Source of the DNA: Salinicola rhizosphaerae
GTDB taxonomy: Bacteria > Pseudomonadota > Gammaproteobacteria > Pseudomonadales > Halomonadaceae
NCBI RefSeq assembly: GCF_014652715.1
Contig: NZ_BMZI01000009.1
Location: 44,046-108,045, forward strand
Direction: 5' to 3'
Length of the DNA stretch: 64,000 nucleotides
The notes under the pieces are model-generated. The model made no database searches, was not told the DNA's origin, and saw only the letters and a list, made by a program, of their open reading frames with translations. The position numbers and the translations under genes were made by a program. Shown piece by piece: positions 26,900 through 37,583 of the stretch; the first letter of the stretch is position 1; each line of letters opens with the position of its first letter.

Positions 26900-28279
26900 T
26901 CAGGCGTCGGTTCGTTGCCATTGATTGCCTGCAATACTGGCCAGCGCCTCGGCATCCAGACGCTGACGATCGACCTTGAGATAAGCGACCTGCTCCTCCG
27001 GCACGACCATGACATCCTCGACCCCGGTGACCGAGGCAAAACGCTCGAACAGTGTATCGAGCATATCCATGGATTGCTCGTCCAGCGCCACGATCTCGCT
27101 GGAGAGATGCCGCGGCGCAGGCATTTTCCACACGACCGCGAGCCAGATCGCGCCAATGATGGCGGCGCCCAGAAACACGCTCTGGATGCCGAAATCCTGC
27201 GATAGCGCTCCGCCCAGCGTCCCGCCGAGAAACGCGCCCAGGAACTGGCTGGTGGAGTAGATCCCCATGGCCGTGCCCTTGGCGCCCGCCGGCGCCAGCT
27301 TGCTGATCATCGAGGGCAGCGTCGCCTCGAGCAGGTTGAAGACGACGAAGAAGCCCCACAGCAGCAGCAACAGCGTGGTCGTATGCGGCGTCAGCTCGCT
27401 GAATCCCAGCAGAATCAGCGTCATCGCCGCCACGGCGCCGACGAAGACCGGCTTCATCTTGCGGTACTTCTCGGCCACGATCACCAGCGGCACCATGGCG
27501 ATGAAGGCCAGCGCCATCACCGGCAGATAGACCCAGCCCTGGTGCGCCGGCGCGAAGCCCAGGGCCTCGAGCCGGAACGGCAGCGCCACGAAGCATGCCG
27601 TCAGAATGAGATGCAGCGCAAAGATCGAGAAATCCAGCCGCAGCAGGTCTCTGCTGCCCAGTGTCGCCTTCAGCTGGCGCCGGTCGATGCCCACGTCCTG
27701 GTGCATGCGCTTCGGCGCTCGCGGCACCAGCTTCCACAGGATCAGCAGTCCGCAGGCGGAGAGCGCTGCGGTGAACCAGAAGATCCCGGCGAGCCCGGCG
27801 ATATCCGCGACCAGGGGGCCGACGACCATGGCGATGGCAAAGGCGACACCGATCGAGAGGCCGATGGTCGCCATGGCGGCGGTACGAATCTCCTCACGGG
27901 TCTGGTCGGCCAGCAGCGCCATGATGGCGCCGGCGACCGCTCCGCTTCCCTGCAGGCAGCGCCCGATGATGATGCCGGTGATCGAGGTCGCGCTGGCAGC
28001 CACGAGACTGCCGATGATGAAGAGTACCAGGCCACCGCCGATCACGACCTTGCGGCCGATGCGATCGGACAGCAGGCCAAAGGGAATCTGCAGAATGGCC
28101 TGGGTCAGCCCGTAGCCGCCCAGCGCCAGGCCGACGAGAAAGGGCGTCGCGCCATCGAGATGATCGGCGTAGAGCGCTAGCACCGGCAGGACCATGAAAA
28201 GCCCCAGCATGCGAGAAGCATAGAGACTGGCCAGTCCGACGATGGCGCGCCGTTCGGTAACAAGAAAACGAGAGCTCAT
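26900..28279 (-). CDS. YajR-like MFS transporter with C-terminal YAM domain
   Basis: A 459-residue major facilitator with 12 predicted helices. The motif A loop reads GLLSDRIGRKVV (about 72-83) and motif C-like glycines occur in the fifth helix. After the last helix (ending about 385) comes a soluble domain of about 65 residues (MDMLDTLFERFASVTGVEDVMVV, given here as LFERFASVTGVEDVMVV; VAYLKVDRQRLD), matching the ferredoxin-like YAM domain of E. coli YajR. The substrate is not established. It is probably co-transcribed with ssb and shares a 203-base divergent region with uvrA. Confidence 0.88.
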   Translation of the reverse strand: MSSRFLVTERRAIVGLASLYASRMLGLFMVLPVLALYADHLDGATPFLVGLALGGYGLTQAILQIPFGLLSDRIGRKVVIGGGLVLFIIGSLVAASATSITGIIIGRCLQGSGAVAGAIMALLADQTREEIRTAAMATIGLSIGVAFAIAMVVGPLVADIAGLAGIFWFTAALSACGLLILWKLVPRAPKRMHQDVGIDRRQLKATLGSRDLLRLDFSIFALHLILTACFVALPFRLEALGFAPAHQGWVYLPVMALAFIAMVPLVIVAEKYRKMKPVFVGAVAAMTLILLGFSELTPHTTTLLLLLWGFFVVFNLLEATLPSMISKLAPAGAKGTAMGIYSTSQFLGAFLGGTLGGALSQDFGIQSVFLGAAIIGAIWLAVVWKMPAPRHLSSEIVALDEQSMDMLDTLFERFASVTGVEDVMVVPEEQVAYLKVDRQRLDAEALASIAGNQWQRTDA

Positions 28280-28482
28280 GATGACATCACGGTGTTGCGG
28301 TACGAGTCAGGCCGTACCGGATGGGATGAACTCGGCCGCGGCGAGGTGCCGGTCCGAGGATGATTCGAGATGAAGAGCCCATTTTACCGCTCGCCCATGG
28401 CGAGGAAAAGCGAAGGCCTTTGCCGCTCGCTTGACCGGCAACCTATACTGGTCGTTTTCCCGCGTCGCTTCACGAGGTAGTC

Positions 28483-31341
28483 ATGGACAGCATTCTGGTC
28501 AGGGGCGCACGCACCCACAACCTGAAGAATATCGATGTCGAACTGCCACGTGACAAATTGATCGTGGTCACCGGACTGTCGGGATCGGGCAAGTCATCGC
28601 TCGCCTTCGACACCCTCTATGCCGAGGGGCAGCGCCGCTACGTGGAGTCGCTCTCCACCTACGCGCGTCAATTCCTGTCGATGATGGAAAAACCCGACGT
28701 CGACCATATCGAGGGACTGTCGCCGGCCATCTCGATCGAGCAGAAGTCGACCTCGCACAACCCGCGTTCGACCGTCGGCACCATCACGGAAATCTACGAC
28801 TATCTGCGCCTGCTCTTCGCCCGGGCCGGCACGCCCCGCTGTCCCGATCACGACGAAGAGCTGGAGGCGCAGACCGTCTCGCAGATGGTCGATCAGGTAC
28901 TCGCACTGCCCGAAGGTAGCCGTCTGATGCTGCTGGCCCCCGTCATCAAGGGGCGCAAAGGCGAACACCTGCAGCTGCTCAGCGAGCTTCGCGCCCAGGG
29001 CTTCGTGCGTGCGGTGATCGACGGAGAGACCGTCGAGCTCGACGACGTGCCGACGCTCGACAAGAAGCGCAAGCACGATATCAGCGTGGTCGTCGACCGC
29101 ATCAAGGTGCGTCCCGACCTGCAGCAGCGACTGGCGGAGTCGTTCGAGACCGCACTGAACCTGGCCGACGGCACCGCCATCATTCACTTCATGGACGGCG
29201 AGCAGGCCGATCTGGCGTTTTCGTCACGCTTCGCCTGCCCTATCTGCGGCTACTCGCTCCCCGAACTCGAACCGCGACTGTTCTCGTTCAACAACCCGGC
29301 CGGCGCCTGCCCGACCTGCGACGGGCTCGGTGTACGCCAGTATTTCGATCCGGACAAGCTGATCAGTCATCCGGAGCTGTCGCTGGCCGAGGGCGCGATC
29401 AAGGGCTGGGATCGACGCAGCATCTACTATTTTGGTCAGCTGCAGGCCGTGGCCGAGCACTATCGCTTCACGCTCGACACGCCATGGAACGAGCTCGCGC
29501 GTCACGAACGCGATATCGTGCTGCACGGTAGCGGCAAGGACGACATCGCGTTCAGCTACGTCAACGACCGCGGGCGCAAGGTGACCCGGGAACACCCGTT
29601 CGAAGGTGTCCTGCCCAATCTCGAGCGGCGCTACAAGGAGACCGAGTCGTCGATGGTCCGCGACGACCTGGCCAAGTATCTGGCCGTGCAGCCCTGCCCG
29701 AGTTGCGACGGCACGCGCCTCAGACGCGAGGCGCGACACGTGTTCGTCGATGGCCGCAATCTGCCGGAGATCACCCGCATGCCGGTCGGCGAAGCCTGGG
29801 ATTACTTCGGGCAGCTGACGCTGCCGGGGCGCAAGGGCGAGATTGCGGTCAAGATCGTGCACGAGATTCACGCCCGCCTCGAATTTCTGGTCAACGTCGG
29901 CCTGGACTACCTGACGCTGGAGCGCAGTGCCGACACGCTCTCCGGTGGCGAGGCGCAGCGCATTCGACTCGCCAGCCAGATCGGCGCCGGTCTGGTCGGC
30001 GTCATGTATATCCTCGACGAACCTTCGATCGGACTGCACCAGCGCGACAATGACCGGCTACTGCGGACCTTGACCCGGCTTCGCGATCTAGGCAACACGG
30101 TCATCGTGGTCGAGCATGACGAAGACGCGATCCGCGCTGCCGATTACGTCCTCGACATCGGCCCGGGTGCGGGGGTTCACGGCGGCTCCATCGTCGCCCA
30201 GGGCACCCCCAAGCAGATCGAGACGGCAACGCACTCGCTGACCGGCCAGTATCTCTCCGGCAAGCGACGAATCGAAGTGCCGCCCTACCGCCTGCCGGTC
30301 AATCCGGACAAGCAGCTGAAGCTGACCGGCGCCAGTGGCAACAACTTGCAGAACGTTGACCTGACACTGCCGTTGGGACTGTTCGTCTGCGTCACCGGCG
30401 TCTCCGGGTCGGGCAAGTCGACGCTGATCAACTCGACGCTGATGCCGATCGCCGCTCGCGAACTCAACCGGGCGACGACGCTGTCACCGGCGCCCTATCG
30501 CAGCATCGAAGGCCTGGACCAGCTCGACAAGATCATCGACATCGATCAGAGCCCGATCGGACGCACGCCGCGCTCCAACCCGGCGACCTACACCGGCATC
30601 TTCACACCGATCCGAGAACTCTTTTCCGGGACCCAGGAGGCTCGCGCGCGCGGCTACAAGCCAGGGCGTTTCAGCTTCAACGTCAAGGGCGGTCGTTGCG
30701 AAGCCTGCCAGGGTGAAGGGATGATCAAGGTGGAAATGCACTTCCTGCCGGATATCTACGTCCCCTGCGACGTCTGCCAGGGCAAGCGCTACAACCGCGA
30801 GACGCTGGAGATTCAGTACAAGGGCAAGAGCATCCACGAAGTCCTTGAGATGACCATCGAGGACGCGCTCGAATTCTTCAGCCCGGTGCCGGCGATCGCG
30901 CGTCGACTGCAGACGCTGATGGATGTGGGCCTGTCCTACGTGCGCCTGGGGCAGAGCGCAACGACCCTCTCGGGTGGCGAGGCCCAGCGCGTCAAGCTCG
31001 CCCGCGAACTGGCCAAGCGCGACACCGGTCAGACGCTTTACATTCTGGACGAGCCGACGACGGGGCTGCACTTCGAGGACATTCGCCAGCTGCTCGGCGT
31101 GCTGCATCGTCTACGCGATCACGGCAACACCGTCGTCGTCATCGAGCACAATCTAGACGTGATCAAGACCGCCGACTGGCTGATCGATCTCGGCCCCGAG
31201 GGTGGCTCAGGCGGTGGCCAGATCATTGCCGAGGGGACACCGGAGCAGGTGGCTGGCATGGATGTGTCCCATACCGGGCGCTTTCTCGCCCCGCTGCTGC
31301 CGCAGACCGAGCAGAGGCGGATCAAGGCCAAGCGCGCCTGA
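28483..31341 (+). CDS. uvrA: Excinuclease ABC subunit UvrA
   Basis: A 952-residue damage-sensing ATPase of nucleotide excision repair (E. coli 940). Two ABC modules are present: Walker [14 protein letters not shown] at about residues 31-43 and [12 protein letters not shown] at about 640, each with a later signature ([15 protein letters not shown] and [15 protein letters not shown]) and Walker B ([22 protein letters not shown]). Zinc cysteine pairs CPICGY/CPTCDG and CEACQG/CDVCQG are intact. ATG 28483 follows CGAGGTAG. I see no LexA-type CTG-N10-CAG box in the upstream 200 bases, unlike E. coli uvrA. Confidence 0.98.
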   Translation: MDSILVRGARTHNLKNIDVELPRDKLIVVTGLSGSGKSSLAFDTLYAEGQRRYVESLSTYARQFLSMMEKPDVDHIEGLSPAISIEQKSTSHNPRSTVGTITEIYDYLRLLFARAGTPRCPDHDEELEAQTVSQMVDQVLALPEGSRLMLLAPVIKGRKGEHLQLLSELRAQGFVRAVIDGETVELDDVPTLDKKRKHDISVVVDRIKVRPDLQQRLAESFETALNLADGTAIIHFMDGEQADLAFSSRFACPICGYSLPELEPRLFSFNNPAGACPTCDGLGVRQYFDPDKLISHPELSLAEGAIKGWDRRSIYYFGQLQAVAEHYRFTLDTPWNELARHERDIVLHGSGKDDIAFSYVNDRGRKVTREHPFEGVLPNLERRYKETESSMVRDDLAKYLAVQPCPSCDGTRLRREARHVFVDGRNLPEITRMPVGEAWDYFGQLTLPGRKGEIAVKIVHEIHARLEFLVNVGLDYLTLERSADTLSGGEAQRIRLASQIGAGLVGVMYILDEPSIGLHQRDNDRLLRTLTRLRDLGNTVIVVEHDEDAIRAADYVLDIGPGAGVHGGSIVAQGTPKQIETATHSLTGQYLSGKRRIEVPPYRLPVNPDKQLKLTGASGNNLQNVDLTLPLGLFVCVTGVSGSGKSTLINSTLMPIAARELNRATTLSPAPYRSIEGLDQLDKIIDIDQSPIGRTPRSNPATYTGIFTPIRELFSGTQEARARGYKPGRFSFNVKGGRCEACQGEGMIKVEMHFLPDIYVPCDVCQGKRYNRETLEIQYKGKSIHEVLEMTIEDALEFFSPVPAIARRLQTLMDVGLSYVRLGQSATTLSGGEAQRVKLARELAKRDTGQTLYILDEPTTGLHFEDIRQLLGVLHRLRDHGNTVVVIEHNLDVIKTADWLIDLGPEGGSGGGQIIAEGTPEQVAGMDVSHTGRFLAPLLPQTEQRRIKAKRA

Positions 31342-31349
31342 GCCCACAT

Positions 31350-31376
31350 CCCCCGCAACGCCAAGGCACGCGGGGG
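31350..31376 (+). terminator. GC hairpin after uvrA
   Basis: CCCCCGC and GCGGGGG form a 7-bp stem around a 13-nt loop nine bases after the uvrA stop. There is no T run, so it may be a weak terminator or only an RNA-stabilising hairpin. Confidence 0.45.
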
Positions 31377-31444
31377 TTCGCTACACTTGACCGAATTTTG
31401 TGCTCCGGCGCCTTTCACCCACAGAAATCCGGCCAACCAAAAGA

Positions 31445-31480
31445 AAACCGGCTATCCGATCGCTCGGATAGCCGGCTTTT
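31445..31480 (-). terminator. Terminator of the alpha ribosomal operon
   Basis: CCGGCTATCCGA and its complement form a 12-bp perfect stem with a 4-nt loop. On the minus strand it ends GGTTTTC, and the opposite flank also carries a T run, so it could serve uvrA as well. It stands just after rplQ. Confidence 0.88.
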
Positions 31481-31501
31481 TCGCCAGAAGCGACCTGCGA
31501 C

Positions 31502-31888
31502 TTACTCGTCGCCGGCGGCTTCCTGAACGGCAGGACGGTCGACCAGCTCGACGTAGGCCATCGGCGCATTGTCACCGGTGCGGAAACCGCACTTCAGCAC
31601 GCGGACGTAGCCGCCCGGGCGGTTGACATAACGCGGGCCAAGCTCGTTGAAGAGCTTGCCAACGGCTTCCTTGGAGCGCGTGCGGCTGAACGCCAGACGA
31701 CGATTCGCCACGCTATCCTGCTTGGCCAGGGTGATCAGCGGCTCGATATGACGACGCAGTTCCTTGGCCTTGGGCAGGGTGGTCTTGATCACTTCATGCT
31801 CGACCAGCGACGTGCACATGTTCTTGAACATGGCGTGCCGGTGCGAGCTGGTCCGATTCAGATGACGGCCACTCTTACGATGACGCAT
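31502..31888 (-). CDS. rplQ: 50S ribosomal protein L17
   Basis: A 128-residue L17, last gene of the alpha operon. [17 protein letters not shown] at the N terminus and [16 protein letters not shown] match the family; the length fits the gammaproteobacterial form (127). L17 sits near the peptide exit tunnel of the 50S subunit. An 11-bp-stem hairpin lies in the 91-base spacer separating it from rpoA, and a terminator follows. Confidence 0.98.
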   Translation of the reverse strand: MRHRKSGRHLNRTSSHRHAMFKNMCTSLVEHEVIKTTLPKAKELRRHIEPLITLAKQDSVANRRLAFSRTRSKEAVGKLFNELGPRYVNRPGGYVRVLKCGFRTGDNAPMAYVELVDRPAVQEAAGDE

Positions 31889-31930
31889 GATTGCTATTCC
31901 TTACCAAACTGGTGATTCGAGTCGGCACAC

Positions 31931-31957
31931 GGACTCGAGACGCCTTGTCTCGAGTCC
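31931..31957 (-). promoter_or_regulatory. Strong hairpin between rpoA and rplQ
   Basis: GGACTCGAGAC and GTCTCGAGTCC form a perfect 11-bp stem with a 5-nt loop, followed on the minus strand by no T run. Possible roles are partial attenuation or RNA processing between rpoA and rplQ. Confidence 0.6.
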
Positions 31958-31979
31958 AGATCGACCCGGGGCTTTAGCC

Positions 31980-32978
31980 TCAGGCAGAAGCCTTGTCGTC
32001 TTTCAAGCTAGCCGGCGGCCAGTTTTCCAGCCGCATGCCGAGCGAAAGACCGCGCGAAGCCAATACGTCCTTGATCTCGTTCAAGGACTTCTTGCCAAGG
32101 TTCGGCGTCTTGAGCAGCTCGACTTCGGTGCGCTGAATCAAATCGCCAATATAGTAAATATTCTCGGCTTTCAAGCAGTTGGCGCTACGAACCGTGAGCT
32201 CGAGATCATCCACGGGACGCAGAAGAATCGGATCGATCTGATCTTCTTCCTCTTCAGTTTCCTGCTCGCGATCGGCTTCGAGATCGACGAAGGCAGCCAG
32301 CTGCTCCTGCAGGATGGTCGCACTGCGGCGAATCGCTTCTTCCGGATCGAGGGTGCCGTCGGTTTCGAGATCGATGACCAGCTTATCGAGATCGGTACGC
32401 TGTTCGACACGCGCCGCTTCCACCGCGTAGGAAACGCGACGAACGGGGCTGAACGTGGCATCCAGCTGCAGCCGACCGATAGCACGAGATTCGTCCTCGT
32501 CGGAAAGCCGCGCATCGGCGGGCTCGTAACCGCGACCGCGAACGACCTTGAGCTGCATTTTCAGCTCGGTGCCGCCGTTGAGGTGCGCGATCACATGATC
32601 CGGATTGACGATCTCGACGTCGTGATCGACGGCGATGTCGCCAGCGGTCATGACACCGGGGCCCTGCTTGTTCAGGGTCAGGACGGCTTCGTCGCGGCCG
32701 TGCATCTTGATGGCCACGTCCTTGAGATTCAGAAGAATCTCGATGACGTCTTCCTGAACACCTTCGATGGCGCTGTATTCGTGCAGCACACCGTCGATTT
32801 CGGCTTCGACGACGGCACAACCCGGCATCGAAGAGAGCAGGATGCGACGCAGCGCATTCCCCAGGGTATGGCCGAAACCACGCTCGAAGGGCTCCAGCAC
32901 GATCTTGGCGTGATGTGCGTTGACTTCTTCGACCTTGATGTCGCGGGGACGAAGAAACTCTGTCACTGAACGCTGCAT
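31980..32978 (-). CDS. rpoA: RNA polymerase alpha subunit
   Basis: A 332-residue alpha subunit (E. coli 329). The N-terminal domain (about 1-235) carries the dimer and assembly signature [20 protein letters not shown], here given in part as [15 protein letters not shown]. An acidic linker (EEEEDQIDP region) joins the C-terminal domain, where [14 protein letters not shown] and [13 protein letters not shown] contact promoter UP elements and activators. It lies between rpsD and rplQ in the usual alpha-operon order. Inverted repeats flank it on both sides (33030-33049 and 31931-31957). Confidence 0.98.
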   Translation of the reverse strand: MQRSVTEFLRPRDIKVEEVNAHHAKIVLEPFERGFGHTLGNALRRILLSSMPGCAVVEAEIDGVLHEYSAIEGVQEDVIEILLNLKDVAIKMHGRDEAVLTLNKQGPGVMTAGDIAVDHDVEIVNPDHVIAHLNGGTELKMQLKVVRGRGYEPADARLSDEDESRAIGRLQLDATFSPVRRVSYAVEAARVEQRTDLDKLVIDLETDGTLDPEEAIRRSATILQEQLAAFVDLEADREQETEEEEDQIDPILLRPVDDLELTVRSANCLKAENIYYIGDLIQRTEVELLKTPNLGKKSLNEIKDVLASRGLSLGMRLENWPPASLKDDKASA

Positions 32979-33029
32979 ATGAACACCTTCTCAGGCTGCC
33001 AAACGAATATGGGTACTCCCGCGTCGGAC

Positions 33030-33049
33030 CGGGCCGCCTGGGCGGCCCG
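33030..33049 (-). promoter_or_regulatory. Perfect inverted repeat between rpsD and rpoA
   Basis: CGGGCCGCC-TG-GGCGGCCCG is a 20-base near-palindrome, giving a stem of about 7 bp once a loop opens. No T run follows. It sits in the 80-base spacer before rpoA. Confidence 0.6.
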
Positions 33050-33058
33050 ATCTCACAC

Positions 33059-33679
33059 TTACTTGGAGTACAGCTCGACGATCAGGTTTTCGTTGATGTC
33101 GGCAGACAGGTCTCCACGTTCCGGGACAGCCTTGAAAGTGCCTTCCATCTTCTTCGAATCGACGTCGATCCACGTCACGTCGCCGCGGTTGGCAGCGATG
33201 GACAGTGCCTGCTGGATACGGGCCTGGTTCTTGGCCTTCTCACGCACGGACACGACGTCACCGGGACGCACCTGATAGGACGCCACGTTGACGGTACGGC
33301 CATTGACCGAGATCGCCTTGTGGCTGACCAGCTGACGTGATTCGCTGCGCGTGGAGCCGAAGCCCATGCGATAAACCACGTTGTCCAGCCGGGATTCCAG
33401 CAACTGCAGAAGGACTTCACCGGTGGCGCCTTTGAGACGCGCGGCTTCCTTGTAGTAGTTGCGGAACTGGTTTTCGAGCACGCCGTAGATGCGACGTACT
33501 TTCTGCTTCTCGCGAAGCTGCAAGCCGTAGTCGGAAAGACGCTGACGGCGCTGGCCGTGCACACCCGGGATCTGCTCGGATTTGCACTTCTTCTCGAAGG
33601 GAGTCACGCCACTCTTCAGAAAGAGATCGGTGCCTTCACGACGAGACAGTTTACACTTGGGACCAAGATAACGAGCCAT
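33059..33679 (-). CDS. rpsD: 30S ribosomal protein S4
   Basis: A 206-residue S4 with [19 protein letters not shown] at the N terminus and the S4 RNA-binding domain ([20 protein letters not shown], with [10 protein letters not shown]) in the middle. It initiates 30S assembly. In E. coli it represses its own operon by binding the leader upstream of rpsM. It is the third gene of the alpha operon, 12 bases after rpsK. Confidence 0.98.
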   Translation of the reverse strand: MARYLGPKCKLSRREGTDLFLKSGVTPFEKKCKSEQIPGVHGQRRQRLSDYGLQLREKQKVRRIYGVLENQFRNYYKEAARLKGATGEVLLQLLESRLDNVVYRMGFGSTRSESRQLVSHKAISVNGRTVNVASYQVRPGDVVSVREKAKNQARIQQALSIAANRGDVTWIDVDSKKMEGTFKAVPERGDLSADINENLIVELYSK

Positions 33680-33691
33680 GAGTCTGTCTCC

Positions 33692-34078
33692 TTAAACGCG
33701 GCGTTTCTTCGGCGGACGGCATCCGTTGTGCGGAATCGGCGTCGCGTCAGTGATGCTCTGTACACGGAAGCCGGCGGCATTCAATGCACGCACGGCAGAC
33801 TCACGGCCCGGGCCGGGGCCCTTGACCAGCACGTCGACGTTTTTCACACCATACTCGGCTGCAGCAGTCGCTGCACGTTCACTCGCTACTTGAGCTGCGA
33901 ACGGGGTGCTCTTGCGAGAACCACGAAAACCCGAACCACCGGCAGTCGCCCAAGAAAGCGCGTTGCCCTGGCGGTCTGTGATCGTCACGATCGTATTGTT
34001 AAAAGAGGCGTGGATATGCGCGACCGCATCCACGACCTGCTTTTTAACCTTTTTACGGTTACTGCGCGGGTTAGCCAT
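33692..34078 (-). CDS. rpsK: 30S ribosomal protein S11
   Basis: A 128-residue S11 (E. coli 129). [20 protein letters not shown] and the C-terminal [16 protein letters not shown] are conserved. It sits in the platform of the 30S subunit and contacts the mRNA exit path. Second gene of the alpha operon, 39 bases after rpsM. Confidence 0.98.
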   Translation of the reverse strand: MANPRSNRKKVKKQVVDAVAHIHASFNNTIVTITDRQGNALSWATAGGSGFRGSRKSTPFAAQVASERAATAAAEYGVKNVDVLVKGPGPGRESAVRALNAAGFRVQSITDATPIPHNGCRPPKKRRV

Positions 34079-34117
34079 GTTGATGTAATCCTGATCTTAA
34101 ACGCCGGAACGTTAAAA

Positions 34118-34474
34118 TTACTTACGAATCGGTTTACGCGGTCCCTTGCGGGTACGCGCGTTGGTCTTGGTACGCTGACCACGCAGCGGAAGACCACGAC
34201 GATGGCGCAGACCACGATAGCAACCCAGGTCCATGAGACGCTTGATATTCAGCGTCGTTTCACGGCGAAGGTCGCCCTCTACGGTGAACTTGCCCACTTC
34301 GGTACGCAGCACGTCCAGCTGTTCGCCGGACAGGTCCTGGACCTTGGTGGTTGGTTCGATGCCAGCAGCGACGCAGATTTCCTGCGCGCGTGTGTGGCCA
34401 ATCCCGAAGATGTAGGTCAGCGAGATCGCCGCATGCTTGTTGTCCGGGATATTGACGCCTGCAATACGGGCCAT
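34118..34474 (-). CDS. rpsM: 30S ribosomal protein S13
   Basis: A 118-residue S13, full family length. It begins [18 protein letters not shown] and ends in a basic tail ([18 protein letters not shown]) that reaches the decoding region and P-site tRNA. It forms inter-subunit bridges. It is the first gene of the alpha operon; the 132-base gap from rpmJ holds the likely S4-controlled leader. Confidence 0.98.
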   Translation of the reverse strand: MARIAGVNIPDNKHAAISLTYIFGIGHTRAQEICVAAGIEPTTKVQDLSGEQLDVLRTEVGKFTVEGDLRRETTLNIKRLMDLGCYRGLRHRRGLPLRGQRTKTNARTRKGPRKPIRK

Positions 34475-34606
34475 CAGCTTACTCCGAAGGTTGAGCGGCT
34501 TGCTCGTTAGTCGTCCACAAAGGGCGCAATAGCATACCCCTTTGTCTCTTGCGAGACAAGGGGCATGCCAAGGCCCGCTTTTTCGTTCAGCGTCGAGGCG
34601 AGCGAA
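34475..34606 (-). promoter_or_regulatory. Probable S4-controlled leader of the alpha operon
   Basis: The spacer between rpmJ and rpsM holds a long hairpin at 34537-34563 (CCCCTTTGTCTC pairing with GAGACAAGGGG, one bulged T, GCAA-type loop on the minus strand). In E. coli a pseudoknot at this position binds S4. The exact pseudoknot pairing was not resolved by eye. Confidence 0.5.
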
Positions 34607-34720
34607 TCAACCCTGACGCTGCTTGTGGCGGGGTTCCGTGCAGATGACACGGACCGCGCCGTTGCGCCGAATGATCTTGCAGTTACGGCACATTTTCTTT
34701 ACAGAAGCTCGAACTTTCAT
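34607..34720 (-). CDS. rpmJ: 50S ribosomal protein L36 (zinc-type)
   Basis: A 37-residue L36 read directly from the sequence. It begins [17 protein letters not shown] and ends EPRHKQRQG. The zinc ligands C11, C14, C27 and H32 are all present, so this is the zinc-containing form. ATG 34720 has GGAGAG upstream. It follows secY by 29 bases and closes the spc operon. Confidence 0.96.
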   Translation of the reverse strand: MKVRASVKKMCRNCKIIRRNGAVRVICTEPRHKQRQG

Positions 34721-34749
34721 CGTTCTCTCCAAATGCTCTCTAGCGGCGC

Positions 34750-36084
34750 TCAGCGCATCAGGCCGCCGCTACCGTAGCCTTTCAGGTTCGACTTCTTCAT
34801 CACCGACTCGTACTGGTGAGACATGAGATGGGATTGAACCTGGGCCATGAAGTCCATGATTACCACGACCACGATCAGCAGCGAGGTACCGCCGAAATAG
34901 AACGGTACTTGCCAGGCGACCACCAGGAACTGCGGCATCAGCGACACCAGCGTGATGTACAGGGCGCCGAACAGCGTCAGCCGCGTCATTACCTTGTCGA
35001 CGTAGCGTGCTGTCTGCTCTCCCGGGCGGATCCCCGGCAGGAAAGCGCCTGACTTCTTCAGGTTGTCGGCCACATCCTTGGGATTGAAGACCAACGCCGT
35101 GTAGAAGAAACAGAAGAACAGCACAGCCGCAGCGAACAGAATGATGTAGAGCGGTGCGCCGGGAGCCAGCTGCTGAGAGGCGATCTGCAGCCACTCGAAA
35201 CCGTCACCCTGGCCAACCCACTGACCGATGGAGCCCGGGAAAAGCAGAATGCTCGACGCGAAGATCGGCGGAATGACACCCGCCATGTTGACCTTCAGCG
35301 GCAGATAGCTGCTTTGCCCCGCATACATCTTGTTGCCTACCTGACGCCGCGGGTAGTTCACCGTGATACGGCGCTGACCGCGCTCGATGAACACCACGAA
35401 CGCGATGGTCGCGATCCCCAGCAGCGAGAGCGCCAACAGCGGCAGCACGTTCCAGGCGCCATCGTTGCGCGCCAGTTCGAACGACTGACCGATGGCACTC
35501 GGCAGCCCGGCCACGATCCCGGAGAAGATGATCAGCGAAATGCCGTTGCCGATACCTTTTTCGGTGATCTGTTCACCCAGCCACATCAGGAACACGGCGC
35601 CGGCCACGAAGGTGACGACGGCGGTGAAATAGAAACTGATGTCACCGGAATAGGCCACGCCCTGACTGACCAGACCAACTGACATGCCGCTCGCCTGAAT
35701 CAATGCCAGCAACACCGTACCGTAGCGGGTGTACTGGTTGATCTTGCGGCGCCCGGCTTCGCCTTCCTTCTTCAGCGCTTCGAGCTGAGGCGATACCGCG
35801 GTCAGAAGCTGCATGATGATCGACGCGGAGATATACGGCATGATCCCCAGCGCGAAGATACTCATGCGCTGCAGCGCACCCCCCGAGAACATGTTGAACA
35901 TGCCCAGGATGGTGCCCTGGTTCTCCCGAAACAGGGCAGCCAGCTGGTCAGGATCGATGCCGGGTACGGGAATGTGGGCACCGATGCGGTACACCACGAT
36001 CGCGATGAAGACGAAACGCAGGCGTGCCCACAGCTCGCTGAGGCCGCTACCCATGTTCGCCGGCATGTTTCCTGACTTAGCCAT
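34750..36084 (-). CDS. secY: Protein translocase channel subunit SecY
   Basis: A 444-residue ten-helix membrane protein (E. coli 443), the pore of the Sec translocon with SecE and SecG. The plug region and second helix read [20 protein letters not shown], in part [27 protein letters not shown] is the conserved cytoplasmic loop that binds ribosome and Sec[22 protein letters not shown] precedes helix 9. It directly abuts rplO in the spc operon. secE is encoded at 61614-61982. Confidence 0.98.
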   Translation of the reverse strand: MAKSGNMPANMGSGLSELWARLRFVFIAIVVYRIGAHIPVPGIDPDQLAALFRENQGTILGMFNMFSGGALQRMSIFALGIMPYISASIIMQLLTAVSPQLEALKKEGEAGRRKINQYTRYGTVLLALIQASGMSVGLVSQGVAYSGDISFYFTAVVTFVAGAVFLMWLGEQITEKGIGNGISLIIFSGIVAGLPSAIGQSFELARNDGAWNVLPLLALSLLGIATIAFVVFIERGQRRITVNYPRRQVGNKMYAGQSSYLPLKVNMAGVIPPIFASSILLFPGSIGQWVGQGDGFEWLQIASQQLAPGAPLYIILFAAAVLFFCFFYTALVFNPKDVADNLKKSGAFLPGIRPGEQTARYVDKVMTRLTLFGALYITLVSLMPQFLVVAWQVPFYFGGTSLLIVVVVIMDFMAQVQSHLMSHQYESVMKKSNLKGYGSGGLMR

Positions 36085-36519
36085 TTAGTCCTCTACCTTG
36101 CCGCCGGCTGCTTCGATCGCAGCACGCGCACCTTTGGTGACCTTGAGGCCACGCACGGTAACTGCCTTGTCGAGCTCGCCGGAAAGAATGACCTTGGCGT
36201 ACTCGGTGGCATCCTTGAGCACGTTGGCCTTTTTCAGGCTGCCGAGATCGGCGATGTCACCTTCGACCTTGGCCAGTTCCGCCAGGCGAACCTCTTCGGA
36301 CACCATCGCCTTACGCGAGGTGAAACCGAATTTCGGCAAGCGACGCTGCAGCGGCATCTGACCGCCTTCGAAGCCCGGCTTGACCGAGCCGCCGGAGCGG
36401 GACTTGAGACCCTTGTGGCCACGACCACCGGTCTTGCCCAGACCGGAGCCGATGCCGCGCCCGACGCGCTTCTCAGCGTGCTTGGAGCCCGGTGCCGGGC
36501 TTAAGCTGTTGAGTTTCAT
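36085..36519 (-). CDS. rplO: 50S ribosomal protein L15
   Basis: A 144-residue L15, the same length as in E. coli. [20 protein letters not shown] and the Gly-rich [18 protein letters not shown] extension are typical. It is a late-assembly 50S protein. The gene ends directly at the secY start and lies three bases after rpmD. Confidence 0.98.
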   Translation of the reverse strand: MKLNSLSPAPGSKHAEKRVGRGIGSGLGKTGGRGHKGLKSRSGGSVKPGFEGGQMPLQRRLPKFGFTSRKAMVSEEVRLAELAKVEGDIADLGSLKKANVLKDATEYAKVILSGELDKAVTVRGLKVTKGARAAIEAAGGKVED

Positions 36520-36522
36520 GGA

Positions 36523-36705
36523 TTACTCTCCCTCGACTCGAACAAGGTAACGTACCTTGTTGATCATGCCGCGAACGGCGGGGGTGTCTTCCAGCTCGAC
36601 CGAGTGCCCAATGCGACGCAGGCCAAGACCTGTCATCGTCGCCTTGTGCTTCTGCAGGACACCGATGGTGCTGCGGGTCTGGGTGATTTTGATCGTCTCT
36701 GCCAT
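36523..36705 (-). CDS. rpmD: 50S ribosomal protein L30
   Basis: A 60-residue L30. ATG 36705 is preferred over the GTG two codons upstream, because [15 protein letters not shown] aligns with other L30 proteins and gives the usual length. [20 protein letters not shown] is the conserved core. It starts six bases after rpsE. Confidence 0.97.
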   Translation of the reverse strand: MAETIKITQTRSTIGVLQKHKATMTGLGLRRIGHSVELEDTPAVRGMINKVRYLVRVEGE

Positions 36706-36711
36706 GGTCAC

Positions 36712-37212
36712 TTACCCCGCGAGCTCTTCGACAGACAGGCCACGCTTGGCGGCGATGTCTTCCGGAGACTGCATGGAGGCGAGACCTTTGATGGTCGCGC
36801 GCACCACGTTCACCGGGTTGGTGGAGCCGTAGCACTTCGCCAGGACGTCATGGACGCCGGCCAGCTCGAGCACGGAACGCATGGCACCACCGGCAATGAT
36901 GCCGGTACCCGAGGAAGCCGGCTGCATGAAGACCTTGGACGCGCCGTGACGGGCGCGAACCGGGTACTGCAGCGTGCTGCCGCTCAGGCTGACTTTGACC
37001 ATGTTACGGCGAGCCTGGTCCATCGCTTTCTGAATCGCGACCGGCACTTCGCGTGCCTTGCCGCGACCGAAACCGACCCGGCCGTTGCCATCGCCAACGA
37101 CGGTCAGCGCGGTGAAACCGAAGATACGGCCACCCTTGACCACCTTGGCGACGCGGTTGACCTGCACCAGCTTCTCTTGCAGATCTCCGCCCTTCTGTTC
37201 GTTATTCGCCAT
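36712..37212 (-). CDS. rpsE: 30S ribosomal protein S5
   Basis: A 166-residue S5 (E. coli 167). The double-stranded RNA-binding domain ([20 protein letters not shown] in part) and the C-terminal [18 protein letters not shown] are conserved. S5 affects decoding accuracy; the loop associated with spectinomycin sensitivity (VVKGGR) looks wild type. It lies between rplR and rpmD. Confidence 0.98.
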   Translation of the reverse strand: MANNEQKGGDLQEKLVQVNRVAKVVKGGRIFGFTALTVVGDGNGRVGFGRGKAREVPVAIQKAMDQARRNMVKVSLSGSTLQYPVRARHGASKVFMQPASSGTGIIAGGAMRSVLELAGVHDVLAKCYGSTNPVNVVRATIKGLASMQSPEDIAAKRGLSVEELAG

Positions 37213-37223
37213 CGTAAAACCCT

Positions 37224-37574
37224 TTAGAATTGCAGACCGCCTTCACGCGCGGCATCCGCCAACGCCTTGACGCGACCGTGGTATTTGAAACCAGCGCGGT
37301 CGAAGGCTACCTGAGAGATGCCGGCATCCTTGGCGCGCTCGGCAATCAGAGCGCCCACTTTGGCAGCCGCATCGGCGTTACCGGTCGCACCCTCGCGCAG
37401 GCTCTTGTCGAGCGTGGACGCGCTGGCCAGCACTTTGCCACCGTCCGGCGAGATAATCTGCGCGTAGATGTGACGCGGTGTGCGGTTGACGCACAGACGG
37501 TTCACACCCAGATCGCGGATCTTGGCGCGCGCGCGGCGGGCACGACGGAGACGAGATTCTTTCTTCGCGTTCAT
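37224..37574 (-). CDS. rplR: 50S ribosomal protein L18
   Basis: A 116-residue L18 (E. coli 117) that binds 5S rRNA in the central protuberance. The basic N terminus ([20 protein letters not shown]) and the C-terminal [20 protein letters not shown] are typical. It follows rplF by nine bases. Confidence 0.98.
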   Translation of the reverse strand: MNAKKESRLRRARRARAKIRDLGVNRLCVNRTPRHIYAQIISPDGGKVLASASTLDKSLREGATGNADAAAKVGALIAERAKDAGISQVAFDRAGFKYHGRVKALADAAREGGLQF

Positions 37575-37583
37575 AACCCTGCC

